This document shows, one piece after another, positions 8,801 through 16,818 of a stretch of 43,392 nucleotides of DNA. The stretch is taken from assembly GCA_003140835.1 (NCBI GenBank), contig PLLA01000085.1:55648-99039 (forward strand), in the 5' to 3' direction. The number at the start of each line of letters is the position of its first letter. The stretch's first letter is position 1. The notes beneath the pieces are model-generated. The model did not search any database. It saw only the letters and a list, made by a program, of their open reading frames with translations, and was not told the origin of the DNA. This DNA comes from Candidatus Tumulicola scandinaviensis. GTDB taxonomy: Bacteria > Vulcanimicrobiota > Vulcanimicrobiia > Vulcanimicrobiales > Vulcanimicrobiaceae. Both the position numbers and the translations under genes were made by a program.

Positions 8801-9628
8801 ATGGCACCGGATGCACCGTTAGACCGTCCTTCGACTACGGCGCTTCGCGCCTCCGCTCAGGATGACAGGGGGGGGCGGCAGGAGGCGTTCGCGGCCTTGA
8901 AATCCGGGCTAAGCGCGAGTGCGGTCGCCGTTCGCCGTGCCCTGCCGCCCGACCGCGTCATTCCCACGGCGATTCCGGCTTTGGACCGTCTGTTGGGCGG
9001 CGGATTTCCCCGCGGTGCCCTGGTGATGCTGGAAGGCAACGCCGGGCGCTGGAGCATTGCGGCTAGATTGGTGGCGACGGTGACGCACCGTGCGCTGGCC
9101 GCGATCGTGGACGACGGCGGCCTCTATCCTCCGAGCTTGGAACGCGCCGGCGCCCGTCTCGACCGCGTACTGATTGCTCCCGCCCGTACGCCGCTGGGGA
9201 TCGCGCGCGCGGTAGATATCCTCTTGCGCACGCGGGCGTGCCGGCTGGTGCTCGTGCTGACGGCGCCGGACCTTCGCGCCGCCGTGTGGATGCGGCTGGC
9301 GCGGCTCGCGCAGCGAGCCGGCGTGCTGCTGGTTGCGATCGCTACGCGCGCGAGCGCATCCCTTGCGGGCGCCGCCGCTCTGCGCCTCGACTGCACTCTC
9401 GAGCGCGTGCTCGTTTACGGAACGCGCGGTCTCTGGTGCACGTTTGCGGGGTACGACCTACGCGTGCACGTGCGCAAACATCACGGATTCTCAACCGGTG
9501 CGACGCCCGCCCACGTGCGGGCCGTCAACGTACCCGCCGGCGCAATGGCCCGCGAACGCGCGATCGCACCCGGGTCACAGACGCAAGCGCCGCAGCGTCG
9601 AGAACGAAAACATGCTGTTGTGCGTTAG
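8801..9628 (+). CDS. imuA: ImuA-like RecA/SulA-type mutasome protein
   Basis: A 275-residue RecA-fold protein that should act with ImuB and DnaE2 in damage-induced translesion synthesis. The RecA-like core begins near residue 53 (VIPTAIPALDRLLGGGFPRG). The Walker-A position reads GNAGRWS (79-85), with Arg-Trp instead of Lys-Thr/Ser; Arg there is common in ImuA and suggests poor ATP hydrolysis. Later motifs include AIVDDGG and LVLVLTAPDLRAAVW. The ATG at 8801 is chosen because the context GCTCCCATGGCA is shared with dnaE2 and lies just after the promoter. Residues 9-22 are encoded by a copy of the 41-nt genome repeat, followed by a G8 tract; if that tract is miscounted or variable, initiation could be downstream (TTG at 8897). 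It overlaps imuB by 17 nt. Confidence 0.82.
   Translation: MAPDAPLDRPSTTALRASAQDDRGGRQEAFAALKSGLSASAVAVRRALPPDRVIPTAIPALDRLLGGGFPRGALVMLEGNAGRWSIAARLVATVTHRALAAIVDDGGLYPPSLERAGARLDRVLIAPARTPLGIARAVDILLRTRACRLVLVLTAPDLRAAVWMRLARLAQRAGVLLVAIATRASASLAGAAALRLDCTLERVLVYGTRGLWCTFAGYDLRVHVRKHHGFSTGATPAHVRAVNVPAGAMARERAIAPGSQTQAPQRRERKHAVVR
8826..8866 (+). repeat. 41-nt dispersed hairpin repeat, copy 1 (inside imuA)
   Basis: Left flank GTCCTTCGACT, central arms GGCGC-TTC-GCGCC, right flank CCGCTCAGGATGAC. The copy lies in frame within imuA and encodes RPSTTALRASAQDD. It is followed by G8 at 8868-8875. Confidence 0.9.
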
Positions 9629-10880
9629 CCTCAAAGGCGTTCCGTCTCCGGTCGCGTGGGAAGAACTGCTCGACGCCCTCGATGCGGTGTCGCCGCTGGT
9701 CGACGACGTGCGGGCCGGCTTGGCGTTTCTCGACATGCGCGGCATTGCCGGAACGCCGCTGCATTGGATGGCGCAAGCGCGCGCGATCGCCGCGCCGTTT
9801 TGCCTGCCGCTTCGCATGGGCGCCGGCGACACCAAGATTGCCGCGCGTGCCGCCGCGCAATCGGATGACGGCGGCGTGTGCGTCCCCGGTTGCGAACGCA
9901 CGCTGCTGGCGCCGTTTGCACTGTCGTTCCTCGATATCGATCCCAAAATCGTCGACCGCTTGCGCGTATTGGGAATCGAACGGCTCGGCGATCTCGCTAG
10001 TCTGCCGCACGGACCGTTCGTGCGGAGATTCGGCCCGGAAGCCGCGCGCTGGCACGCCCTCGCCCAAGGCGTCGATCGCACGCCGTTCGTTCCGCGCGCG
10101 CACGCCGTCGCCATCGAAGCCTCGATGTATGGTGAAGGCCGCGCCGAAGACGAAGCGCAGGTGATCTTTGCGTTGCGTATGCTGCTTTCGCGCATCGCTG
10201 CCGATCTCGAACGCTGCGGAAAGCGTGCCGGTGCGCTGACCCTCGACGTCGAGCTGGAAGACGCGCAAACGCAACGCTTCAACGTACCGCTGGCGTCGTC
10301 GACCGCGCAGGAACGTGCCATGCTCGACGTCGTTCGCGCCAAACTCGAAGGCGTGACGTTTCCGGCGGCGATCGTCGGCTTGCGCGTGCGGGCCGCCGAA
10401 CTCGAAGAAGGAGGGGAAGCGCTCGGGCTTTTGAGCGGCGACGACTTCGATCCGCAAACCGTGGCCGTCACGATCGCGCGCATCGAAGCCGCCCTCGGCG
10501 AAACGGTCCGTCAAGCCAGCACGTGCAACGCCCACGTGCTCGAGGAACGATTTGCGTACGAGCGCTACGAGCCTCCCAAACGCACGCTGATGCTCGACGA
10601 CGATGCAACGCCGGCATTCGATCGCGACATCGTACCGCAACTGCGACTGCTCACCGTCGCCGAGATTCCGGTGCGCGTGCGCGGCGGCGAACCAGCCTTC
10701 GTGGGCGATCCGCCGCAAGCGGTGTTGGAATGTGCCGGCCCCTGGCGCATCGAGTTGGAGCGGTGGCCCGGTGTCGACGCCGTCGCGCGCGACGAATACG
10801 ACGTCTTGCTGGCCGACGGAGACCTGTACCGCATCTATCACCAAGGTGCGCACTGGTATCTGCGCGGCGCTTATGACTGA
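9612..10880 (+). CDS. imuB: ImuB-like, Y-family polymerase-related mutasome scaffold, N-terminally short
   Basis: A 422-residue member of the catalytically inactive Y-family branch (ImuB), which bridges DnaE2 to the beta clamp. The start at 9612 gives a 17-nt overlap with imuA. The text before it in the same frame is Arg/Pro/Thr-rich shadow sequence of imuA and is not credible protein. The protein begins at the equivalent of the mid-palm (SPLVDDVRAGLAFLDMRGI), so the first palm strand with the DxD metal ligands and part of the fingers are absent. The helix-hairpin-helix/thumb (LRVLGIERLGDLASLP) and little-finger regions are present, and the C-terminus is typical of ImuB (GPWRIELERW to HWYLRGAYD). 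QLRLL at 343-347 is a plausible beta-clamp-binding pentapeptide. The last 10 nt overlap the convergent creD-like gene. Confidence 0.82.
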   Translation: MLLCVSLKGVPSPVAWEELLDALDAVSPLVDDVRAGLAFLDMRGIAGTPLHWMAQARAIAAPFCLPLRMGAGDTKIAARAAAQSDDGGVCVPGCERTLLAPFALSFLDIDPKIVDRLRVLGIERLGDLASLPHGPFVRRFGPEAARWHALAQGVDRTPFVPRAHAVAIEASMYGEGRAEDEAQVIFALRMLLSRIAADLERCGKRAGALTLDVELEDAQTQRFNVPLASSTAQERAMLDVVRAKLEGVTFPAAIVGLRVRAAELEEGGEALGLLSGDDFDPQTVAVTIARIEAALGETVRQASTCNAHVLEERFAYERYEPPKRTLMLDDDATPAFDRDIVPQLRLLTVAEIPVRVRGGEPAFVGDPPQAVLECAGPWRIELERWPGVDAVARDEYDVLLADGDLYRIYHQGAHWYLRGAYD

Positions 10881-12082
10881 ACCGGCGCAAAACGTTCGCC
10901 CCAGCGGATGCGGCCGGTCAGCTGCATGACGACGAACAACGTGAGGATGGCACCGATCGTAATCGTCAGCCCGCTCCATCCCTTGTTGAAGAGCGCGTAT
11001 GAAAATAGGATCAAATACACGAGCTGCGCGAGCCCACTTTCGACGGCGGCGAAGCGCCAGCCCACGACGAGACGAAGATAGGTGACGGTCAAGAATAGCG
11101 AGACCAGCGAGCAGATGACGAAGGCGGCCTCGATGGCGATGCGATCGACTAAGTACGCGAACAGCAGGTGGAACGCGAAGAACGAGCTTGCGAGGAAAAA
11201 ATAGTTGACGGGGTGGAGATCGATCTTTCCAAGCGTCGTGATCATGAGCATCACGAAGATATAGAATAGCAAGGCCACCGGCGCCCAAAACGTAATGCGC
11301 TGTGCCAGCGGACCGGGCTGCATGGGATACGGAACCGCCATGCCGATGCCGTTACCGGTAACGAGCGTGCCGTAGTGCCACTGTAGCCGCCAGCCTTGGC
11401 CCAGCAGCTGTTCGCCACTCGGCAGCAGCGTTTGCGGCGGGAAGTCGATGGCGCTAAAGTTGGTCGTCATCGTCAGGGCAAAATCGTTGACCGATTGAAC
11501 GCCGTCGCCAAAGCGATACGTCCACGACTCCATGCCGCGCGAGAGGTACCCGATCTCGACGGTCGTCTGTCTTCCCGGTTCGAGATCGAACGTCACCGCG
11601 TTTTGGCTCAGCGCGCTCGCATCGGTAAACGACCGCCCGCCAATGACGCAGGTGAAGTCGGTGTAGGTTCCGTCGGTCGACGGAAAGGGAAAGTGCAACG
11701 AGAGCCGGCTGCTCGACGTGTCGTTTCGAATGTGGTAGTGGGCCAGAAAGTGGACGTCGTAAAGGTTATACCAGAGCAGCCCTTTTCGACGCTGTTTGAG
11801 ATCGAGCTTGACGTCGATGCGGCTGCTGCGAATCGGAACGACGACGTCTTCGTAGCCCCGTTCGGTGCGCTTCTTATCCTTGTTGTACGTGTCGACCGCG
11901 ACACGCGCGCTGAGTTGCGGAGCGGCCTGGGTCTGCGCGGATCCCCACTGTGAGGTGAGCCGTTGGCTTTGGCTGGAGTCGGACTCGGCGGTGCGCTGAA
12001 CGAGCGTGGTCCCCAAGATCATCCAGGCGATGCTCGCTCCGCAGAAGATGACGGCGATGGCGACTAGACGTTTGAGGGTCAT
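10871..12082 (-). CDS. CreD-like inner-membrane protein
   Basis: A 403-residue protein resembling the CreD family (E. coli CreD is about 450). There is one N-terminal membrane helix (RLVAIAVIFCGASIAWMILG), then a ~230-residue extracytoplasmic beta-rich domain, and then about six C-terminal helices starting with ITFWAPVALLFYIFVMLMIT. The stretch after it, HPVNYFFLASSFFAFHLLFAYL, is the characteristic CreD segment. CreD is tied to envelope stress and beta-lactam responses in enterics; the role here is unknown. No CreBC two-component genes are nearby. GGAG lies 8 nt before the ATG, and a tandem palindromic operator covers 12110-12147 upstream, so transcription is probably controlled by a dedicated repressor not encoded in this window. 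Confidence 0.75.
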   Translation of the reverse strand: MTLKRLVAIAVIFCGASIAWMILGTTLVQRTAESDSSQSQRLTSQWGSAQTQAAPQLSARVAVDTYNKDKKRTERGYEDVVVPIRSSRIDVKLDLKQRRKGLLWYNLYDVHFLAHYHIRNDTSSSRLSLHFPFPSTDGTYTDFTCVIGGRSFTDASALSQNAVTFDLEPGRQTTVEIGYLSRGMESWTYRFGDGVQSVNDFALTMTTNFSAIDFPPQTLLPSGEQLLGQGWRLQWHYGTLVTGNGIGMAVPYPMQPGPLAQRITFWAPVALLFYIFVMLMITTLGKIDLHPVNYFFLASSFFAFHLLFAYLVDRIAIEAAFVICSLVSLFLTVTYLRLVVGWRFAAVESGLAQLVYLILFSYALFNKGWSGLTITIGAILTLFVVMQLTGRIRWGERFAPVQS

Positions 12083-12109
12083 TTTAGTACTCCGGCGTGA
12101 CGTGCGGTA

Positions 12110-12147
12110 ACTCTGTAATGCAAAGTGTTAACTTTGTATCACAAAGT
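12110..12147 (-). promoter_or_regulatory. Tandem palindromic operator upstream of the creD-like gene
   Basis: A perfect 7-3-7 palindrome ACTTTGT-ATC-ACAAAGT (12131-12147) is preceded by an imperfect copy ACTCTGT-AAT-GCAAAGT (12110-12126). The copies are 21 bp apart, two helical turns, putting both dimers on one face of the DNA. A further palindrome CAAAGT-GTTA-ACTTTG (12121-12136) spans their junction. The sites lie 28-65 nt before the start codon. The binding factor is unknown; a winged-helix dimer is the natural guess. Confidence 0.7.
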
Positions 12148-12244
12148 GTCGGCCTGCGCAAGAGGCTGCCGGAGGAAGGCGTCGCAGGCGCCGTGGTATA
12201 CTGGGGAACCAGTCACTCCGGATTCCTTTGAGGAGATGTTTCTC

Positions 12245-13453
12245 TTGAACGCACCATACGTTCGGGCATTCGCCGTTGCCGGCATTGCCCTGATTGCCGC
12301 CTGTTCGGGCGGCGCCGGGAACCAGACGTTACCGAACGGAGCGAGCGGCGCCGGGACGGCGATGCGCTCCGGCGCCGGAAACGTGCGCGCGGCTTGTCCG
12401 CAGGTCCAACCGCCCGGTTACGCCAGCTGTTACGCACTCATCCGTACCGACGTGACGCCCACGCGCGGCGAGCAACCATTCGTCGGCGGCTACGGGCCGG
12501 CCGATCTCGACTCGGCTTATAACCTTCCTTCAACCAACGGCAAGGGCCAAACCGTCGGCATCGTCGACGCGTACGACGACCCGAATGCAGAAAGCGATCT
12601 GGCCGTCTATCGTTCCAACTTCGGCTTGCCGGCGTGCACGTCGAAGACCGGCTGCTTTACGAAAGTCGGCCAGAGCGGCTCGACCACAAAACTCCCGAAG
12701 CCCGACCCCGGATGGGCCGGAGAAATCTCGCTCGATCTCGACATGACCTCGGCAATCTGTCCGAAGTGCAAGATCCTGCTCGTCGAAGCGAATAACAACA
12801 AACTCCTGAGTCTCGGAAAGTCGGTCGATCGCGCGGTTATGATGGGCGCGACCGTCGTCAGCAACTCGTATGGCGGCGGCGGTGGCGGCGCGACGAACTC
12901 GCACTACGATCATCCGGGAACGATAATCACCGCCAGCTCGGGCGACGGCGGCTATCGAGCATCGTCACCGTGCGATTACACGACGGTCGTGTGCATCGGC
13001 GGAACGTCGCTGCGCAAAGGCGGCGGAACGCGTGGTTGGAGCGAATCGGCCTGGAGCGGCGCCGGAAGCGCGTGCGCCAGCTTAGTCGCGAAGCCGTCGT
13101 GGCAAACGGACAAGGGCTGTACGAAGCGTTCCGAATCCGACGTTTCCGCGATTGCCGACCCGAGCACCGGCGTCGCGTTCTACGATAGCTATCCCAGCGG
13201 AGGCTGGGGCGTCGTCGGCGGTACCAGCGTATCGTCGCCGATCATTGCCTCGGTGTTCGCACTTGCCGGCAACGCGTCGTCGCAAAACTACGCAGCAGGC
13301 ATTTGGGCCGCCGGCGGTTCGTCGTCGCTCAACGACGTTACGACCGGCAGCAACGGCACCTGTCCGAAGAAAATCTCCTACATCTGCAATGCCGGTCCAG
13401 GGTACGACGGCGTAACCGGTTGGGGCACGCCGAACGGCGTAGGTGCGTTCTAG
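12245..13453 (+). CDS. Sedolisin (S53-family) serine-carboxyl peptidase lipoprotein
   Basis: A 402-residue exported protease. The TTG at 12245 is preferred to the ATG at 12236 because GAGGAG (12230-12235) is nine nt before the TTG but abuts the ATG. The resulting N-terminus is a lipoprotein signal with lipobox IAAC, Cys20. The sedolisin catalytic set is visible: Glu160 and Asp164 (GWAGEISLDLD), oxyanion Asp234 (SSGDGG) and nucleophile Ser328 (GGTSVSSP). Several Cys pairs (131/137, 172/175, 243/250) suggest disulfides outside the cytoplasm. There is little or no inhibitory pro-domain compared with classical sedolisins, which carry ~180 residues, so self-activation may differ. A terminator-like hairpin and two genome repeats follow. 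Confidence 0.85.
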   Translation: MNAPYVRAFAVAGIALIAACSGGAGNQTLPNGASGAGTAMRSGAGNVRAACPQVQPPGYASCYALIRTDVTPTRGEQPFVGGYGPADLDSAYNLPSTNGKGQTVGIVDAYDDPNAESDLAVYRSNFGLPACTSKTGCFTKVGQSGSTTKLPKPDPGWAGEISLDLDMTSAICPKCKILLVEANNNKLLSLGKSVDRAVMMGATVVSNSYGGGGGGATNSHYDHPGTIITASSGDGGYRASSPCDYTTVVCIGGTSLRKGGGTRGWSESAWSGAGSACASLVAKPSWQTDKGCTKRSESDVSAIADPSTGVAFYDSYPSGGWGVVGGTSVSSPIIASVFALAGNASSQNYAAGIWAAGGSSSLNDVTTGSNGTCPKKISYICNAGPGYDGVTGWGTPNGVGAF

Positions 13454-13465
13454 GGGGCGTCCTTC

Positions 13466-13506
13466 GTCCTTCGACTGCGCGCCTTCGGCGCTTCGCTCAG
13501 GATGAC
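13466..13506 (+). repeat. 41-nt dispersed hairpin repeat, copy 2
   Basis: Same flanks as copy 1. The central arms are GCGCC-TTC-GGCGC, the reverse pairing order to copy 1, so the hairpin is kept while the bases change. It lies between convergent genes. A partial duplicate of the left end (GTCCTTCG) lies just before it. Confidence 0.9.
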
Positions 13507-13538
13507 AAGAGCGGGGCTCCGCTTAGGTGACAGTACAC

Positions 13539-13568
13539 ATGAAGCGCGGCAATCTTGCCGCGCTTCAT
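13539..13568. terminator. Bidirectional hairpin terminator
   Basis: A perfect 14-bp stem (ATGAAGCGCGGCAA / TTGCCGCGCTTCAT) with a 2-nt nominal loop sits between the convergent sedolisin and selenium-binding-protein genes. The downstream T-tract is weak (CGTTTGTTG), so termination may be only partly intrinsic. Confidence 0.6.
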
Positions 13569-13587
13569 CGTTTGTTGTGTGTCGTTC

Positions 13588-13628
13588 GTCCTTCGACTGC
13601 GCGCCTTCGGCGCTCCGCTCAGGATGAA
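13588..13628 (+). repeat. 41-nt dispersed hairpin repeat, copy 3
   Basis: Central arms GCGCC-TTC-GGCGC. The last base differs (A instead of C). It abuts the 3' end of the selenium-binding-protein gene (stop at 13638). Confidence 0.9.
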
Positions 13629-13637
13629 AACGATGTC

Positions 13638-15033
13638 TTACGAGAAGCAGTAAGAGTCGGACGATGCGTCGCCGCCTTGGAGGCGGACTTGGTGTGATCG
13701 ATACTCCGGTGGGAACTCGATAAGGAACTTCGGATCGAAGCCGATGGCGCCATCGCTTCCGACGTCGAGTTTGACCATCCAGCTCTTGATACCGTCGAGA
13801 TAGAACTGGTCGTCCCATGCACGGTACAACGAATTCGTGAAATATACCCGGCGGCCGTCGCGGCTGATCTCGACCATTTGCGGGCCGCCATTGAGCGGCT
13901 GCTCGGGCTTGGCGGGATGAGCGGTACGCTTGACGATCCCGCCGATGCGAACCGAGCCGACGAGTTTGGGATCGAACGGATCGCTCACGTCGTACTGACG
14001 CATTTCGCCCGTCCCCCAGCACGACGCGTACAAATATTTATCGTCGAGCGAGAGGTCGATGTCGCTGAGGAGCGGCGGCACCGCACTGAAGCCTTTCAAC
14101 AAATCCGGTAACTGCGCGGGATCGGCCGGCTCGGCCGGTATCTCGATAACCTTGGTGACGCCCCACTTGCCGTTATCGCGGTGCCAGACCCAGATCGAAC
14201 TCGATAGATCCTTCATCGAGATGACGACCCCTCCGAAGCCGTAGGTTTTGTTGGGATCGTGCGACGGACGCAGTTCGAGAATCGCCTGCTGTTCCGCGCC
14301 GAGATCGATGGCTTGTACGTGACGGCGCGCGCGGAGATCCCAAAAGTGGAGGTGATGGCCGTACTTGCCGGCGAGCAGCAACGCGGGATCGAGACCATTT
14401 TCGATCATGTTGGGCGTCCCCCACTCGCTGGTCACCATGACGTCGTGACCCAAATGCCACCAGAAGTCGTAGGCGAAGTACTGCGGTCCGCGGTCGACTT
14501 CCCATTGGCCCAAAATGTCGAACGTATCGCAGTCCATCATAAAAATTCCGCCGGGTCCATCGCCGCTTGCGTTACCGAGCGCGCTCACGTAGATGGCATC
14601 GGGACCGCAATGAATGGTGTGCGGTCGCGTATAGCCGGATCGAGCGATGAGTTCGCCGGGCTCGATGGTGCGGACGATACGCGGCTTTTGCGCCGTCGGG
14701 CTTCGTATCGACAATGTGAATGCGCGACGATCGCAAACCGGGCACAACCAAGTAACGCCGTTCGACATGCGGCCGCGGTGCATTGGGACACAGCGCGCTG
14801 CTGCACGCGCTCCATCCGAAATGGTGAAGCTCGTCGCCGGTGTTGGGAAAGTCGAGGCGTCCAACTTGCGACGCATAGGCGTTCGAGGTTGGGTCGGTGT
14901 CGATAACGGCCAACGCATCCGGTCTGCCGTTTCCGCTCGCGCTGAGAAGCGCGACGTAGGCGAGCGTTTCAGCCGGTGCTTGCATCGCATCTTTGGCCGA
15001 TGCGTAGAATGTTGGATCGGGTTTTAGCAGCAT
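13638..15033 (-). pseudogene. Selenium-binding protein SBP56 / methanethiol oxidase family, one-base frameshift
   Basis: The two halves of one SELENBP1/MTO-type protein lie in different frames. The N-terminal part runs from ATG 15033 (MLLKPDPTFYASAKD) through GRPDALAVIDTD, DELHHFGWSACSS and SSRIHIVDTKPDGAK. The C-terminal part continues with PRIVRTIEPGEL, YDFWWHLGHDVMVTSEWG, LSLDDKYLYASCWG and ends DASSDSYCFS. Removing one A from the AAAA run (plus-strand TTTT, 14686-14689) restores a continuous 464-residue protein, close to the family's ~470. Characterised members oxidise methanethiol to formaldehyde, H2S and H2O2 with copper. A GGAGAGAGG ribosome site precedes the start. The break may be an assembly indel or a real lesion. 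It probably forms an operon with the membrane-protein gene 57 nt upstream. Confidence 0.8.
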
Positions 15034-15090
15034 TTGCCGTGACCTCTCTCCGGTCAGGCGCCGGTACGATGCTTCGGCGGGATGGAGCAG

Positions 15091-15730
15091 TTACGTGAGC
15101 AGCGCCGCGAGTCCCGCAACGATGAGGGCCGCCGCCCAGACAAGGTCGACGTTGAGCCACGCGCGCCGCAAAAAGCTCACGCCGAACCTAGCGTAGACGA
15201 CCAGCGCAATCGCCGTCATCGTAAGTACGTAACCGAGCGTGTGGACGCTTACCATGAGGATGCCCGTCAGCCATTGTCCCTGACCGGCATGGACGGCCGG
15301 CATCGGCATCGCCATCGACGCGAAGGCCGGCGAGGCCGTTATGAAGGGCACCAGCATCAAGCCGGCGCCGTGCGCGCTGGCCATGAGGAATCCCCAGACC
15401 GCGAGGCCCCAAAAGCCGACGCGCATGCCGACCCAGCGCGGGTGTCGCGCGCGTAGCAAACGATACGCGCCGAACCGACAGCAGAATAGCGGCAACGGCA
15501 TCGTGGACGACCGCATGTGGGAGCGCTACCGCCGCCAACGCGGCCAGCAGCACGACCACGGCGACCGACACGACGTGCCCGAGTGCGATCGGCACGACGG
15601 CCCGAAAGATCGCCGCCATCGAGCGTTCTTGGAGTCCCAGCGCGACGGCGAAGAGCCATCCCATCCCGGGGTTGAGGCCGTGATAGCAACCGAGAAGGAA
15701 CAGCGCGAGCCAAACGTAGCGGTCGCTCAC
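15091..15730 (-). pseudogene. Polytopic membrane protein, one-base frameshift
   Basis: Two overlapping open frames make one membrane protein. The first half starts at 15730 (MSDRYVWLALFLLGCYHGLNPG, then WLFAVALGLQER, LGHVVSVAVVVLLAALAAV). The second half continues FGAYRLLRARHPRW, FWGLAVWGFLMASAHGAGLML and ends LIVAGLAALLT at 15091. The switch falls near 15485-15495; deleting one base there gives 212 continuous residues with about five or six helices. The H-G-L-N-P-G and S-A-H-G-A-G-L motifs with buried His suggest a metal-linked or transport role, but I cannot assign one. It is the upstream partner of the selenium-binding-protein gene, which carries the same type of single-base break. Confidence 0.7.
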
Positions 15731-15775
15731 CGCTAGAGCTTCGGGGTTATGCCCCTATGTTCTGCTCGCCGGAGT

Positions 15776-16741
15776 CTACTTGTGGCTAATGGTTACGCCG
15801 ACCGGTTCGCTCAGCGATTGGCCGATCATCTTGGTCGCCGAACCGCCGCCGGGATAGTTGAAGTACATGACGTTCGGCGAGCACACGTTACTGGCGACGA
15901 CGCGCTTTTGGTCGATCCAAAACTGCAGCACGTCGCAGGAATTCGCCAGCGGCGTCGTGCCGGCGAGCGTTCCGGAACTACCGGAAATGGTGAACTCGTA
16001 GATCTTCGAAGGGCCGGAGATCGATACTTGGTCGCCGACGGCCAAGTGTTGACCGTCCCATTGAATCGCGCCCGGTAAAACGATGCTCTGATTCAGAGTG
16101 ACGGCGTTGGCCGTTTTGCTCCCGGCGGGAAGCTCAGCAAATTCGAAGGCGACGTGCATGTCGGTGCCATCCACGAAGAGATTGCCTTGATTATCGTAGC
16201 CGATGAAATAGACGCGGAACACGTTGGGCGTCGTGTATTCGGCGGGCTTGCCTTTGGCATGCGTGTAGATGGAAAAACCGCCGGGGCCGCTGGTCGGCGG
16301 ATCGTGCAAGACGGCGAGATTTCCAGTGGTCGGATCGATGGCGCATCCGTGCGTGAAGCCCGGCTCGTGATAGATCTTGATCGGACTCGTTCCACCGTGT
16401 GCGTACTCGACGAGCTGTTTCTTTCCACCGTTGGCGATGAACACGTTGCCGGCTTTGTCGACGCACTCATAATGCGGTGCCGAGAATCCGGTTAGCGTGC
16501 CTTCCAGCCGGCCGCGGGGATAGGAGTAGACGTTGACGTCGCCGTTGTTCAGATCGGAAACGTAGAGCAAGTCCATGCTCTTGGCGTCGGGCGCCATCCA
16601 CGAAGTCCGCGCGGCTGCTCCGGCGGAAGGCCGATCCGAACTCGCGGGAGGAAGCGTCGAGGCGCCGTTTCCGCAGCCGGTCAATAGGCTGAGGGCGGCA
16701 GCGATGCCGAGCGAGTACGTGGCCGATGCGGCTAACCTCAT
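15776..16741 (-). CDS. Beta-propeller (NHL/SMP-30-like) surface lipoprotein A
   Basis: A 321-residue predicted lipoprotein. The ATG at 16741 has GGAG 7 nt upstream and starts a lipoprotein signal ending LLTGC (Cys23); longer in-frame starts lack this. After a Ser/Ala-rich linker, the propeller begins near residue 50 (LLYVSDLNNGDVNVYSYPRG). Repeated strand motifs follow: CVDKAGNVFIANGG, CAIDPTTGNLAVLHD, GYDNQGNLFVDG and AIQWDGQHLAVGD. Such propellers bind ligands or hydrolyse lactones, but no metal-binding quartet is obvious, so the activity is unknown. It has the same length and motif order as the lipoprotein at 27765-28730, and a degraded relative lies at 39454-39600. Confidence 0.78.
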   Translation of the reverse strand: MRLAASATYSLGIAAALSLLTGCGNGASTLPPASSDRPSAGAAARTSWMAPDAKSMDLLYVSDLNNGDVNVYSYPRGRLEGTLTGFSAPHYECVDKAGNVFIANGGKKQLVEYAHGGTSPIKIYHEPGFTHGCAIDPTTGNLAVLHDPPTSGPGGFSIYTHAKGKPAEYTTPNVFRVYFIGYDNQGNLFVDGTDMHVAFEFAELPAGSKTANAVTLNQSIVLPGAIQWDGQHLAVGDQVSISGPSKIYEFTISGSSGTLAGTTPLANSCDVLQFWIDQKRVVASNVCSPNVMYFNYPGGGSATKMIGQSLSEPVGVTISHK

Positions 16742-16818
16742 ACGAATGCTCCAATCAAAAACGATCGCGTACGTGACGATGATACTCGGCCGGCGTGGGC
16801 CATGCATGGGCAATTTGC

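Noticed and set aside
9333..9611. N-terminal extension of imuB
   Set aside because: The open frame continues upstream but overlaps imuA and encodes Arg/Pro/Thr-rich sequence typical of an out-of-frame shadow; 9612 gives the usual short overlap.
9525..11288. Long minus-strand frame opposite imuB
   Set aside because: Antisense to conserved imuB residues, Arg/His-rich, no motifs; a high-GC shadow.
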